64,000 nucleotides of DNA from Micromonospora sp. MH99 (GTDB lineage: Bacteria > Actinomycetota > Actinomycetes > Mycobacteriales > Micromonosporaceae). The position numbers were made by a program, and so were the translations under genes. The notes beneath the pieces were generated by a model. That model saw nothing but the letters and a program-made list of their open reading frames with translations. It was not told where the DNA came from and did no database searches. The stretch is taken from contig NZ_MUZA01000019.1 of the NCBI RefSeq assembly GCF_021442385.1, forward strand, positions 31,347-95,346, given 5' to 3'. Shown here piece after piece: positions 1-8,709 of the stretch; position 1 is the first letter of the stretch, and each line of letters opens with the position of its first letter.

Positions 1-952
1 CCACCGCGAGCGCCGCCGCCGCGCCGAAGAGCACGTCCGAGGCGAGCGCTGGCTCGGTACGGACCAGGCCGCCGCACAGGTCGTGCGCGGCGATCTGCTC
101 GTGCACCGCGTCGGCCTCCACGTGCTCGTCGTAGAAGCGGGTCGCCACCTCGTCCAGGCCGAGCCGGCGCAGGCCGTTGCCGTAGCGGCGGTTCGGCAGG
201 GACGAGGTCATCTCGAAGGCCGCCAGGTGCCCGAGCAGCGCCCCGCGCAGCCGTCGGTGCAGCCCGAACAGCGACATCAGGTTGTTCGTCGCCAGCGTCA
301 CCGCGGGCACCGCGTCCAGATGGGCGCCGTAGCCGGTGTCCATACCCAACCGGTCGAGGGTGCGCCGGAACAGCTCGGAGTGCATCCGGTCCAGCCGGCC
401 GTTGCCGTACTCGTCGGTCTGGATCTCGACGAGGGCGGCCTTGGCGGGACCGCCGAGCCGGGGCAGCGCCCAACTGTGCGGGTCCGCCTCGCGCAGGTGG
501 TAGACGGAGCGGTGGGCGACGAACTCGCGGAACTGGGCGAGGTCGGCGTGCCGCTGGAGCGTGGCGGCCAGCGGCGGCCCGTCGTCGGCCGCGACCAGCT
601 CACCCAGCCCGGCAGCGACACCGCCGGCCGGTACCGCCGGGGCGCCGGCCAGCCGACGCAGCGCCGCCTCGAAGGGCTGCTCGACGCGGGCCCGCAGGGC
701 CAGCAGGGTGGGCTGCCACTCCCAGCTCTCGTCCACCCCGCTCCAGCCGCGGTAATGCAGCTCGTAACAGAGGAACAGGGTCAGTTGCAGGTCCTCGTCG
801 CTGAACGCGTCCGCCGGGTCCAGGTCGGCGCCCAGGTCGGGAGGCAGGTCGTGCGGCGGCTGCCGCAGCGCGTCGGTCACCGCCACGGACAGTGGGCCGC
901 GCGGCTGCGGCAGGGGCGCAGGACCGTAGCGGCGGTCGGCGGGCTCCAGCAT
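1..952 (-). CDS. iron-containing redox enzyme family protein (partial)
   Basis: The reading frame is open from an ATG at 952 to the left edge, so the C-terminus is missing (317 codons seen). The start has a strong Shine-Dalgarno, GGAGG, five bases upstream. Residues 63-70 read YELHYRGW and a later stretch has an E..DEYG.G...R.HS.LF pattern, which resembles the haem-oxygenase-like iron-binding fold (iron-containing redox enzyme family). Members bind a non-haem diiron or haem-like centre; the substrate cannot be read from sequence. It lies 49 bp downstream of the TPP enzyme on the same strand and probably ends a three-gene operon that begins at 3873. Large open frames on the opposite strand are GC-driven shadows. 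Confidence 0.75.
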   Translation of the reverse strand, partial: MLEPADRRYGPAPLPQPRGPLSVAVTDALRQPPHDLPPDLGADLDPADAFSDEDLQLTLFLCYELHYRGWSGVDESWEWQPTLLALRARVEQPFEAALRRLAGAPAVPAGGVAAGLGELVAADDGPPLAATLQRHADLAQFREFVAHRSVYHLREADPHSWALPRLGGPAKAALVEIQTDEYGNGRLDRMHSELFRRTLDRLGMDTGYGAHLDAVPAVTLATNNLMSLFGLHRRLRGALLGHLAAFEMTSSLPNRRYGNGLRRLGLDEVATRFYDEHVEADAVHEQIAAHDLCGGLVRTEPALASDVLFGAAAALAV

Positions 953-1001
953 GTGACCTCCAGCGTCGTCGGGCCGCTACTGATGCCCTGGTGAGGTACG
1001 C

Positions 1002-2756
1002 CTAAACGAGATCCTCGACGGCCACCGCCTGCTCGACCTGCTCGCGTACCCGCCGGGCCGGTTCCCCGTCGGCGTACAGTCCGCGCAGGTCGGCGAAGGC
1101 CGGCTCCGGCGGCGCCAACGACACCGCCGGGTCGACCACCGCTTCCAGGACGCACGGGCGGTCCGCGGCGAGCGCCTCGTCCCAGGCGGCGCCGACCAGT
1201 TCCGGGCGGTCCACCCGGACACCGTGCAGCCCGAGCAGGCGGGCCCAGCCGGCGTACGGCACGTCCGGGCGGCGGTGGGTGGGGTCGGACGACGGCGCCC
1301 GGCCGCCGCCCATGCCGTTCTGGTCGCGGTTGTTGAGCACGAGGACCACCAACCGTGGGTCGGCCCACCGCTGCCAGTGGTGCGACACCGTGATCAGCTC
1401 GGCGAGGCCGTTGAGCTGCATGGCCCCGTCGCCGAGCAGGGCGATCACCGGCCGGTCGGGTGCGGCGAGTTTGGCGGCCACGGAGTACGGCAGGGCGCAG
1501 CCCAACGAGCCGAGGGTGCCGCACAGTTGGGCGTTCACCCCGGGCGGCAGGACGAGGTGCCGGGCGTACCAGTAGAGGACCGAGCCGACGTCGACAGCTA
1601 CCGACCCGGTCTGCGGCACCCGGGTGGAGAGCTCCTGGAGCACGAGCTGCGGGTTGATCGGGTCGGCGGGCGCGGCGGCCCGGTCGGCGGCGGTCGCCCG
1701 CCAGCGGTCGACGGCGCTCTCCACCGTGGCACGCCACTGCTGGTGGGGCCGCGACGGCACCCGGGCCAGCAGCGCGCGCAGCGTCTCGGCCGCGTCCCCG
1801 ACCAGGGGCACGTCGGCCGGGTACCGGCTGCCGATGCGGGTGCCGTCGATGTCGATCTGCACGGTCCGGGCCTGATCGGGCATCGGGAAGTAGTCGGTCC
1901 ACGGGTCGTTGGTGCCGACCAGCAGAAGCGTGTCGCAGCCGCCCATCAGCTCGGCGGCGGCCGGCGTGCCGACCTCGCCCAGCACCCCGGCGTGAAACGG
2001 CAGCCGCTCGTCGAGGACCGGCTTGCCCAGCAGCGAGGTGGCCACCCCGGCGCCGAGCCGGTCGGCCAGTTCGACGATCTCGGCGGCGGCGCCCCGGCCC
2101 CCCTGCCCCACCAGGATGGCGGTGCGCTGGCCGTTGCCGAGGACCTGCGCGGCGGCGTCGAGGTCCACCTCGTGCGGCAGCACCCGGGCCAGCGGTTCGC
2201 CGGGAGTCGCCGTGATCACGCCGACCGCGTGGGTGCCCAGGTCGGGCACCACTGCCTCCTGCAGGTGCCGGGGCAGCACCACACAGGTCGGGCTGCGCGT
2301 CGCCGCCGCGGTGCGGAACGCCTGGTCCAGCAGCGCCGGCACGCTCTCCGGGCTGCGGCCGTACTGCACGAACTGGTTGCACACGTCGCCGAAGAGCCGG
2401 CTCAACCCGATCTGCTGGTGCGCGCCGCCCAGGGGGCCGGTGACGTCCTCGCCGACGATCGCCACGACCGGTTTGCTGTCCAGCTTCGCGTCGTAGAGAC
2501 CGTTGAGCAGTTGCACCGCGCTGGGCCCCTGGGTGGCCAGGCAGACCCCGATGCCGCCGGTGAACTTGGCGTGCCCGGTGGCCATGAACGAGGCGGTCTC
2601 CTCGTGGCGGGCCGGGATGAACGCCGGGTCGCCTCCGGAGCGGTCCAGCGCCTCGACCAGCGGGGCGATCGCCGCGCCGGGAAAGCCGAAGGCGCGCGGG
2701 ACCCGCCAGGCGCGCAGCCGCTCCACCACCAGGTCCGCGACGCGGCGCTCAGCCAT
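1002..2756 (-). CDS. thiamine pyrophosphate-requiring enzyme, pyruvate oxidase/acetolactate synthase-like
   Basis: At 584 aa this has the usual length of the pyruvate oxidase / acetolactate synthase superfamily. The N-terminal PYR domain carries the catalytic glutamate in RHEET (about residue 52), the central domain is Rossmann-like, and the C-terminal TPP domain shows the GDG...N metal and diphosphate motif (LLGDGAMQ ... LNNRDQNG, about residues 428-465). It likely acts on pyruvate or a related 2-oxo acid, using TPP with Mg and possibly FAD; which product it makes is not certain. Its start overlaps the end of the upstream baeRF gene by 8 bp, indicating translational coupling. No typical thiol or membrane-binding C-terminal extension is evident. 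Confidence 0.85.
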   Translation of the reverse strand: MAERRVADLVVERLRAWRVPRAFGFPGAAIAPLVEALDRSGGDPAFIPARHEETASFMATGHAKFTGGIGVCLATQGPSAVQLLNGLYDAKLDSKPVVAIVGEDVTGPLGGAHQQIGLSRLFGDVCNQFVQYGRSPESVPALLDQAFRTAAATRSPTCVVLPRHLQEAVVPDLGTHAVGVITATPGEPLARVLPHEVDLDAAAQVLGNGQRTAILVGQGGRGAAAEIVELADRLGAGVATSLLGKPVLDERLPFHAGVLGEVGTPAAAELMGGCDTLLLVGTNDPWTDYFPMPDQARTVQIDIDGTRIGSRYPADVPLVGDAAETLRALLARVPSRPHQQWRATVESAVDRWRATAADRAAAPADPINPQLVLQELSTRVPQTGSVAVDVGSVLYWYARHLVLPPGVNAQLCGTLGSLGCALPYSVAAKLAAPDRPVIALLGDGAMQLNGLAELITVSHHWQRWADPRLVVLVLNNRDQNGMGGGRAPSSDPTHRRPDVPYAGWARLLGLHGVRVDRPELVGAAWDEALAADRPCVLEAVVDPAVSLAPPEPAFADLRGLYADGEPARRVREQVEQAVAVEDLV

Positions 2757-3873
2757 TGCCGCGCCCCGGGGTGCCCTCGTCGACGTAGCGCAGCACCGCG
2801 CCGACGCCGTCGGTGAGCTGGGGCGCCTCGTCCGCGCCGAGCACTGTCAACGCCGCGTCGGTGCCGACCAGCGCCCGGACCAGCGCCGCGTCGGCGCGTA
2901 CCCGCTGCGGGTCGTCGACCGACATCGCGCTGAGCTGGGTCGGGTCGACGGCGATCTCGGTCGGCTCGGGGCCGATCCACAGCTCGCCGTTGGCCGACGG
3001 GTCGTCGACGATGAGCATGGTGTCGACCTGGTTGCGTTGCAGGGCGGAGACGACCGCGTCGAGGCCGGCGCCGACGTCCTCCTGCACGCCGAACCGGTCC
3101 AGCGCGGCGGTGATCCGCTGGTCGGCGACCTCCGCGATGGTCTGCACGGTGAGGTCGTCCAGCATGGTCTGGTCGGCGCCGCCGGCCCGGGATCCGGCGT
3201 CCGTGCGGACGACCAGGTCCTGCCAGCGCTCCGGCATCTGGGCGGCGATCATCCCGGTGGCCCGGACGTCACCGGCCACCACCACGACGTCGGCGCCCAC
3301 CTTGTCGGCCAGCTCCACCGTCGCGGCGGTCACGTCGCCGGCGTTCTGGTGCCACGCCTCCATGGCGGCCCGCTGGTAGCGCGACTGGGACCACCCGCCG
3401 GGCTGGACGCGCCGCAGCGGGAAGCTGTCCCGGCCGGCGACGTGCGCCCGTCGGGGCACCCCGCCCGCGCTGACCGCCATCGCGTCGCCGCCGGTGCGGT
3501 CGGCCACGACCCGGACCCAGGCCACCTGCTCGCCGCGCTGGGCGAGCAGCGGCATCACGTGCGGCAGCGGCCCGAAACTGGCCAGGTCGCGCAGCGGTGG
3601 CGCGGACAGGTACTCGGAGAGCGCCACCCGCCCGTGGCTGGCGAAGACGGCGAGGCCGTAGTCCCCGACCATCGGGTCGTGACCCCGGATCACCCGGTCC
3701 AGCGCGGCGATGCTCGCCTCGTCGGCCCCCTGTTCGGCAAGGCTCCGTTCCAGTGCGCGCCAGCGCAGGTCCAGTGCCGGGTGGGCGTCCTCCGTGTCCG
3801 CGGAGGCGTCCAGGTACACCGAGCACCACGGCCCGGGTCGGTCGTAGAGCGGGCGCAGGAAGGACAGCTGCAT
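2749..3873 (-). CDS. baeRF2-type Vms1/Rv2629-like protein
   Basis: A 374-aa protein beginning MQLSFLRPLYDRPGPW and followed by SVYLDAS. The region resembles the actinobacterial Rv2629 group, assigned to the bacterial archaeo-eukaryotic release factor families (baeRF2, related to Vms1/ANKZF1). A VVVAGDVRATGMI strand-turn segment and the C-terminal L7Ae-like domain (VDTMLIVDDPSANG) fit this. Such proteins are thought to act on stalled ribosomes or peptidyl-tRNA; Rv2629 is dormancy-associated in mycobacteria. It is the first gene of the operon running into the TPP enzyme and the iron redox enzyme, which suggests a stress- or hypoxia-linked unit. The family call is by recognition of the sequence pattern; activity is inferred. 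Confidence 0.75.
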   Translation of the reverse strand: MQLSFLRPLYDRPGPWCSVYLDASADTEDAHPALDLRWRALERSLAEQGADEASIAALDRVIRGHDPMVGDYGLAVFASHGRVALSEYLSAPPLRDLASFGPLPHVMPLLAQRGEQVAWVRVVADRTGGDAMAVSAGGVPRRAHVAGRDSFPLRRVQPGGWSQSRYQRAAMEAWHQNAGDVTAATVELADKVGADVVVVAGDVRATGMIAAQMPERWQDLVVRTDAGSRAGGADQTMLDDLTVQTIAEVADQRITAALDRFGVQEDVGAGLDAVVSALQRNQVDTMLIVDDPSANGELWIGPEPTEIAVDPTQLSAMSVDDPQRVRADAALVRALVGTDAALTVLGADEAPQLTDGVGAVLRYVDEGTPGRGNG

Positions 3874-4024
3874 GCTCGACCCCTTTCCAGCTCGGCCCCC
3901 CGCTTACCCTGCTCGCCCGGGATGTCACCTCGTGGCCGTGAGCCCGTGACCAGGTTTCATTCACGTCGTTCAACCGGGGACATCGATACGATCAGTGAAC
4001 ACAAGCGGACTCTCGGTGGTGGGG

Positions 4025-4561
4025 ATGGACAGCGGACTCGATACCCGACGGATCGTGCACCCGACGGAGCGGATCGTCACCGGGCGGTTGGTCCGCCTGC
4101 TCGACGGCTACACCCGCGAGATACGCGTCGGCCAACCGGTGCTGGTCGCGGTGCTCGCCGCGGCGGCGTTCGCCCGGCTGCCCGCCCTGCTGCTACGCGC
4201 GCTCTTCTCGTTCGGCGGCGGCACCCGGCGACGCTGGAAGGAGCTGAAGCAGGGCCCGGAATACCTGGTCACCCCGGTGCGCCTGCGCAACACCGCAGGT
4301 CAGCTCTGCGAGGTGGAGCTGCACGGGCACCTGCCGCAGAGCGCGCTGCACCCGGCCGATCAGGTGCAGCTCACCCTGCGCCCGCAGCGGGATCCGGAGT
4401 TGCCGCCGCGCATCGAGCGGATCGTCAACCTGACCACCGGGCAGTTGCTCACGCCGCGTACCGCGACGCTCTGGTCGCACCTGGGGCCGCCGCTGCTGTT
4501 GCAGGCGATGATCGGCGCTCTACTGCTGGCCGGTGTGGTGGCCTGTTCCGCGCTGACCTGA
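4025..4561 (+). CDS. hypothetical membrane protein, 178 aa
   Basis: I do not recognise a family. The ATG at 4025 is chosen because GGTGG precedes it; a GTG at 3995 in the same frame would add ten residues. A hydrophobic segment near residues 38-60 (VLVAVLAAAAFARLPALLLRALF) and a C-terminal one (last 25 residues) flank a soluble region of about 90 residues that is probably a small beta-rich domain (EYLVTPVRL ... VELHGHLP). This suggests a two-pass protein with a cytoplasmic or external loop. It is divergent from the baeRF operon and 70 bp upstream of the hydrolase on the same strand. Confidence 0.6.
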   Translation: MDSGLDTRRIVHPTERIVTGRLVRLLDGYTREIRVGQPVLVAVLAAAAFARLPALLLRALFSFGGGTRRRWKELKQGPEYLVTPVRLRNTAGQLCEVELHGHLPQSALHPADQVQLTLRPQRDPELPPRIERIVNLTTGQLLTPRTATLWSHLGPPLLLQAMIGALLLAGVVACSALT

Positions 4562-4631
4562 GCGTCGGGGGACGGCCCCCCTCCTCCCGCGGAGGGTTTC
4601 CGGGCCGCGAGGGGCGGGCACCGGCACCGGC

Positions 4632-5492
4632 ATGTTTCCCGGCTTCACCCTCGACGAGATCGACGTCGGTCCGGTACGCCTTCGGGTCCGCCACGGCGGC
4701 TCCGGCCCGCCCGTTGTGCTGCTGCACGGGCATCCCCGTACCCACGCCACCTGGCACCGGGTGGCGCCGTTGCTCGCCCGGCGGCACACCGTGATCTGCC
4801 CGGACCTGCGCGGCTACGGCCGTTCGACGAAGCTGGCCGACACCCCCGACCACTCCGCGTACGCCAAGCGGGCCATGGCCCGCGACGTGGTGGCGCTGCT
4901 CGACGCGCTGGGCCACGAGCGCGCCGCCGTGGTCGGCCACGACCGAGGCTCGTACGCGGCGATGCGCACCGCGCTGGACCACCCTGATCGGGTCAGTCGC
5001 CTGGGCGTGCTCGACGGGGTGCCGATCGGCGAGGCGCTGCGCACCTGCGATGCCCGGTTCGCCGCTCGCTGGTGGCACTGGTTCTTCCTGGGGCAGACCG
5101 ACAAGCCGGCGGAACGGGTGATCAACGCCGATCCGGACGCCTGGTACGGGGGTGACCCCGCCGAGATGGGCGAGGAGGCGTACGAGGACTACCACCGGGC
5201 GATCCACGACCCGGCGACCGTGCACGCAATGTGCGAGGACTACCGCGCGGGGCTCGGGCCGGATCGCGCGGCCGACGACGCGGACCGGGCGGCCGGGCAC
5301 AGGATCGGCTGCCCGGTCCTGTTCGTCTGGTCCGAGCGCGACGACATGGTGGAGTTGCACGGCAACCCGGCGGCCATCTGGCGGGAGTGGGCCGACGACG
5401 TACGGGCGGCGTCGGTCGACTCGGGTCACCACATGGCCGAGGAGGCGCCGGAGGCGCTCGCCGCTCTGCTCGCCGACTTCCTGACGGAGTGA
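4632..5492 (+). CDS. alpha/beta hydrolase, haloacetate dehalogenase-like
   Basis: A 286-aa alpha/beta hydrolase. The oxyanion region is LHGHPRTHATWHRVAP (residues 31-46). The nucleophile elbow is GHDRGS with Asp104, not Ser, and the catalytic His is one of His266/267 (SGHHMAEE). Asp at the elbow, the R-x-x-x nearby and the RWWHWFF segment in the cap are features of fluoroacetate/haloacetate dehalogenases, where His/Trp of the cap hold the halide. An epoxide hydrolase is the main alternative, since it also uses Asp. It is cytoplasmic with no signal peptide. The physiological substrate in this organism is unknown. The downstream gene is convergent. Confidence 0.8.
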   Translation: MFPGFTLDEIDVGPVRLRVRHGGSGPPVVLLHGHPRTHATWHRVAPLLARRHTVICPDLRGYGRSTKLADTPDHSAYAKRAMARDVVALLDALGHERAAVVGHDRGSYAAMRTALDHPDRVSRLGVLDGVPIGEALRTCDARFAARWWHWFFLGQTDKPAERVINADPDAWYGGDPAEMGEEAYEDYHRAIHDPATVHAMCEDYRAGLGPDRAADDADRAAGHRIGCPVLFVWSERDDMVELHGNPAAIWREWADDVRAASVDSGHHMAEEAPEALAALLADFLTE

Positions 5493-5547
5493 GCGGGGGC
5501 CCGCACCCGGCGTGGCTCCCGCCCGAGCGCGCGGGTTAGGCGGCGGG

Positions 5548-5886
5548 TCAGCCGACCGGCGTGGGCTCGCGGGTCGGCTGGTCGACGCTGCCGAGCAGGC
5601 CCCGGCGGTGTGCCCAGCGCTCGAAGATCAGGGTGGCGAACGGCGGCACGGCGCACGCCAGCGCCACGACGCTCACCGGCAGGCTCCAGCGGCGCAGCCG
5701 GGCCACCGCGAGCACCAGCAGCCCGTACGCGACGAACAGGCCGCCGTGGATCGGGCCGAAGATCTTGACGCCCAGCTCATTGCCGGGCGGACCGTACTTG
5801 ACGGCCATTCCGGCCAGCAGGGCCAGCCAGGAGCAGGCCTCGGCGATCGCCGCCGCGACGAACAGCCGGGTCACCTTCTCGCGCAT
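5548..5886 (-). CDS. DUF3817 family small membrane protein
   Basis: A 112-aa protein with three predicted membrane helices: about residues 8-26, 43-64 and 68-88. The segment GPIHGGLFVAYGLLVLAVAR matches the DUF3817 pattern, in which an internal helix carries the conserved H-G-x-x-F/L. The role is unknown; the family is common and usually single-gene in actinobacteria. The C-terminal tail is hydrophilic and Pro/Thr-rich. It is convergent with the hydrolase at 4632-5492 and divergent from the ligase at 6049. Confidence 0.75.
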   Translation of the reverse strand: MREKVTRLFVAAAIAEACSWLALLAGMAVKYGPPGNELGVKIFGPIHGGLFVAYGLLVLAVARLRRWSLPVSVVALACAVPPFATLIFERWAHRRGLLGSVDQPTREPTPVG

Positions 5887-6048
5887 CCGGCAATGCTAGC
5901 GGTGCCGGCCGTCGCGCCCGCGCCGACCACGCAGCGTGCGACAGGGGTCACGGGGCCCGCTACTGGGTAGGAAAGAACCCTCGGGTCTTCCCCCGCCCGC
6001 CGACTCCGTGCGAGGTTTGGGGGGACCAGCGGTGACAGGGTGGTGACC

Positions 6049-7527
6049 ATGGGCGAGGATGTCGGCGTACGGACCTTCAGTCGGGAGGACCGGGCGCGTT
6101 ACCGCGAGAAGGTGCGCAACTGCCTGGACGTCTTCGCCGAGATGTTGCGCGAGTCGCGGTTCGACATCGACCGGCCGATGACCGGGCTGGAGATCGAGCT
6201 GAACCTCGTCGATGAGGCGTCGAACCCGGCGATGCGCAACGCCGACGTGTTGGCGGCCATCGAGGATCCGAGCTTCCAGACGGAGCTGGGCCAGTTCAAC
6301 ATCGAGATCAACGTGCCGCCGCGGCGGCTGACCGGCACCGGCACCGCCGACTTCGAGGAGCACGTGCGGGCCAGCCTCAACGCCGCCGAGGAGAAGGCGC
6401 GCGCGATCGGCGCGCACATGGTCATGATCGGCATCCTGCCGACGTTGCGCCCCGAGCACCTGACCGCCGAGACGCTCTCGGCGAACCCGCGCTACAAGCT
6501 GCTCAACGAGCAGATCTTCGCCGCCCGGGGTGAGGACCTGCCGATCGCCATCAGCGGGGTGGAACGCCTGGCGGTCACCGCCGACACGATCACCCCGGAG
6601 GCGGCCTGCACGAGCACCCAGTTCCACCTGCAGGTCAGCCCGGCGCAGTTCGCCGACTACTGGAACGCCGCCCAGGTGGTCGCGGGCATCCAGGTGGCGT
6701 TGGGCGCGAACGCGCCGCTGTTCTTCGGCCGGGAGCTGTGGCGCGAGACCCGCATCCCGCTGTTCCAGCAGGCCACCGACACCCGGCCGGAAGAGATCAA
6801 AGCCCAGGGCGTACGCCCCAGGGTCTGGTTCGGCGAGCGGTGGATCACCAGCGTGTTCGACCTGTTCGAGGAGAACGTCCGCTACTTCCCGGCGCTGCTG
6901 CCGGTGTGCGACCCGCAGGACCCGGCGCAGACCCTCGCGGCCGGCGAGGTGCCCAACCTGGCCGAGCTGCGGCTGCACAACGGCACGATCTACCGCTGGA
7001 ACCGCCCGGTGTACGACGTGTCGCGCGGCCGGCCGCACCTGCGCGTCGAGAACCGGGTGCTGCCGGCCGGGCCGACCGTGCTGGACACCATCGCCAACGG
7101 CGCCTTCTACTTCGGACTGGTCCGCGCCCTGGCCGAGTCGGACCGCCCACTGTGGTCACAGATGTCGTTCAGCGCCGCCGAGGAGAACTTCACCAGTTGC
7201 GCCCGGCACGGCATCGACGCGCAGGTCTTCTGGCCCGGCCTGGGTTACCTGCCGGTCACCGAGCTGGTGCTGCGCCGGCTGCTGCCGATGGCGCACCACG
7301 GCCTGGACCGGTGGGGCCTCGACCCGGCCGAGCGTGACCGGCTGCTGGGCATCATCGAGCAGCGGTGCCTGACCAGCCGCAACGGCGCGACCTGGCAGGT
7401 GGAGACGCTGCACCGGTTGGAGTCCGCCGATCACCTGGACCGGCCGGAGGCGTTGCGCGAGGTGGTCCGGCACTACGTGACGCTGATGCACAGCAACCGG
7501 CCGGTGCACGAGTGGCCGATCCCCTGA
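6049..7527 (+). CDS. GCS2-type glutamate--cysteine ligase family protein
   Basis: The ATG at 6049 is chosen over two in-frame GTGs (6040, 6043) because AGGGTGG sits five bases upstream; this gives 492 aa. The N-terminal TGLEIELNLVD motif (about residue 45) and QFNIEINVPP segment are the glutamate/ATP-metal-binding strands of the carboxylate-amine ligase (GCS2/YbdK/EgtA) fold. The LRLHNGTIYRWNRPVYD region and RVENRVLPAGPT supply further active-site residues. The protein is longer than YbdK (about 370 aa) and has an extended C-terminus. It likely ligates glutamate to cysteine or another amine. In a mycothiol producer its product may be an ergothioneine precursor, but this is inference. Confidence 0.8.
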   Translation: MGEDVGVRTFSREDRARYREKVRNCLDVFAEMLRESRFDIDRPMTGLEIELNLVDEASNPAMRNADVLAAIEDPSFQTELGQFNIEINVPPRRLTGTGTADFEEHVRASLNAAEEKARAIGAHMVMIGILPTLRPEHLTAETLSANPRYKLLNEQIFAARGEDLPIAISGVERLAVTADTITPEAACTSTQFHLQVSPAQFADYWNAAQVVAGIQVALGANAPLFFGRELWRETRIPLFQQATDTRPEEIKAQGVRPRVWFGERWITSVFDLFEENVRYFPALLPVCDPQDPAQTLAAGEVPNLAELRLHNGTIYRWNRPVYDVSRGRPHLRVENRVLPAGPTVLDTIANGAFYFGLVRALAESDRPLWSQMSFSAAEENFTSCARHGIDAQVFWPGLGYLPVTELVLRRLLPMAHHGLDRWGLDPAERDRLLGIIEQRCLTSRNGATWQVETLHRLESADHLDRPEALREVVRHYVTLMHSNRPVHEWPIP

Positions 7528-7540
7528 CGCGGGGCGACGG

Positions 7541-7927
7541 TCAGCCGCGCGGTGTCGGCACGCCGAACAGGTCGGTGATGCCGCCCGGCAGTTGGGCGAG
7601 CAGGTCCTGTCGCTCGTCGTCGTCGAGGGCCTCGGCGACGGTACGCAGCACCGCCTGAGCGTGTTGACGCACCTGGTCCGCGTTCGCGACCTGCTCCCGG
7701 TCACCGACGTGCTTGAGGAACTCACCGATGTCCCACCGACGGCCCTGCGGATTACGGGTGACCGACGTGTCCAGTCGATCCGGTAGCTGTGCCGCCAGGT
7801 GGTCGGCCTCCTGTCCGGCGAGCCGCTCGCCGAGCACCGACAGGACGGCCTGTACGGACCGTACGGCCTCGTTCTCCCCGAGGCCCGCGCGCTGGCGTAC
7901 CGTGGCGATCATCTGGTCGTACTCCAT
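7541..7927 (-). CDS. DUF2267 domain-containing protein
   Basis: The start ATG at 7927 has AGGAG seven bases upstream. This gives 128 aa; longer open frames upstream lack coding character. The whole protein matches DUF2267: MEYDQMIATVRQRAG, then AVRSVQAVLSVLGERLAG...LAAQLPDRL and a second helical repeat ending LLAQLPGGITDLFG. It is an all-alpha cytoplasmic protein made of two similar halves (about residues 5-65 and 66-125). The function is unknown; family members often sit near stress-response genes. It is convergent with the GCS2 ligase (13 bp between stops). Confidence 0.85.
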   Translation of the reverse strand: MEYDQMIATVRQRAGLGENEAVRSVQAVLSVLGERLAGQEADHLAAQLPDRLDTSVTRNPQGRRWDIGEFLKHVGDREQVANADQVRQHAQAVLRTVAEALDDDERQDLLAQLPGGITDLFGVPTPRG

Positions 7928-8060
7928 GATCCGCTCCTTCCGTCGGCTCGGCCGGCCGTGCGGCCCGCCGGGCGAACGGGGCGGTTTCCCCGGCTGGCCG
8001 GGCACAAACGGGGTGGCGCGGTGTCCGGTACCGAGACGCCTGGGTGGCGGTGGACCGGAA

Positions 8061-8627
8061 TCAGCCGGCGAGCGCCGCGGGCGGCGGATCGTCGCGCAGC
8101 CGGCTGTAGAGATAGCCGTCGCGCCACGCGCCGGCCCGGAACTCGCAGGCCCGCACGACACCCTCCAACTGGAAGCCGGCCTTCTCCAGCGCCCGCTGCT
8201 CGGCGACGTTCTCCGGGTGGGTGCCGGCCTGGATGCGCTGCGCCGGGGTGTGGGTGAACAGGTAGTCGCAGAGCAGCGCCTGGGCTCGCCAGCCGATGCC
8301 CCTCCCCCGCCACTCGGGGAGCAGCGCGATTCCGATCTCCCAGTACGACGCCGGCCCCGAGTTCCGCCGGGACGTGTAGCTGACGATCCCGGCGGCCTGA
8401 TCCCGCTCGACCTCGACGACGAGCCGGCCGTCGTCCGCGCCCAGCCAACCGTCGACGGCGAAGCGCCGCGCCGGTGCGCCCGGGTCACGAAAGCCGGCCC
8501 AGTCGAGGCCGATCAGCCAGGGCTCGACGCAGAACCGCCGCAGCATCGCCAGGTCGGGCTCGCCCACGGGCCGCAGCCGGACGCCTGTGTCGTCGCTCGT
8601 CGTTGTCGACGTGTCCGCACTCTCCAT
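8061..8627 (-). CDS. GNAT family N-acetyltransferase (RimJ/RimL-like)
   Basis: The likely start is the ATG at 8627 (MESADTST), giving 188 aa; an ORF extension to 8699 is low-complexity and lacks a ribosome site. The order is typical of RimJ-like GNATs: VRLRPVGEPDL at the N-terminus, the acetyl-CoA loop LLPEWRGRGIGWRAQALL (Q/R-x-x-G-x-G/A), then THPENVAEQRALEKAGF, the conserved asparagine and helix. It likely acetylates a small molecule or an N-terminal amine. It is not clearly co-transcribed with the alcohol dehydrogenase: 82 bp separate them, on the same strand. Confidence 0.85.
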   Translation of the reverse strand: MESADTSTTTSDDTGVRLRPVGEPDLAMLRRFCVEPWLIGLDWAGFRDPGAPARRFAVDGWLGADDGRLVVEVERDQAAGIVSYTSRRNSGPASYWEIGIALLPEWRGRGIGWRAQALLCDYLFTHTPAQRIQAGTHPENVAEQRALEKAGFQLEGVVRACEFRAGAWRDGYLYSRLRDDPPPAALAG

Positions 8628-8709
8628 CGTCGACACGCTAGCCGCAGGCGCTCCGCTGGTGGGGGCGCCCGGTCGTACGGCGGGGTGCGCCCTGCCCACC
8701 GCTGGACGT

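Noticed and set aside
877..2382. A 501-aa minus-strand open frame and a 530-aa plus-strand one (1224-2816) over the TPP enzyme
   Set aside because: Both are repetitive Arg/Pro/Gly/Ala sequences without motifs, typical GC-driven shadows; the TPP enzyme frame has all family motifs.
2503..4794. 763-aa plus-strand open frame
   Set aside because: Low-complexity shadow over the baeRF gene and two plus-strand genes; no recognisable domain.
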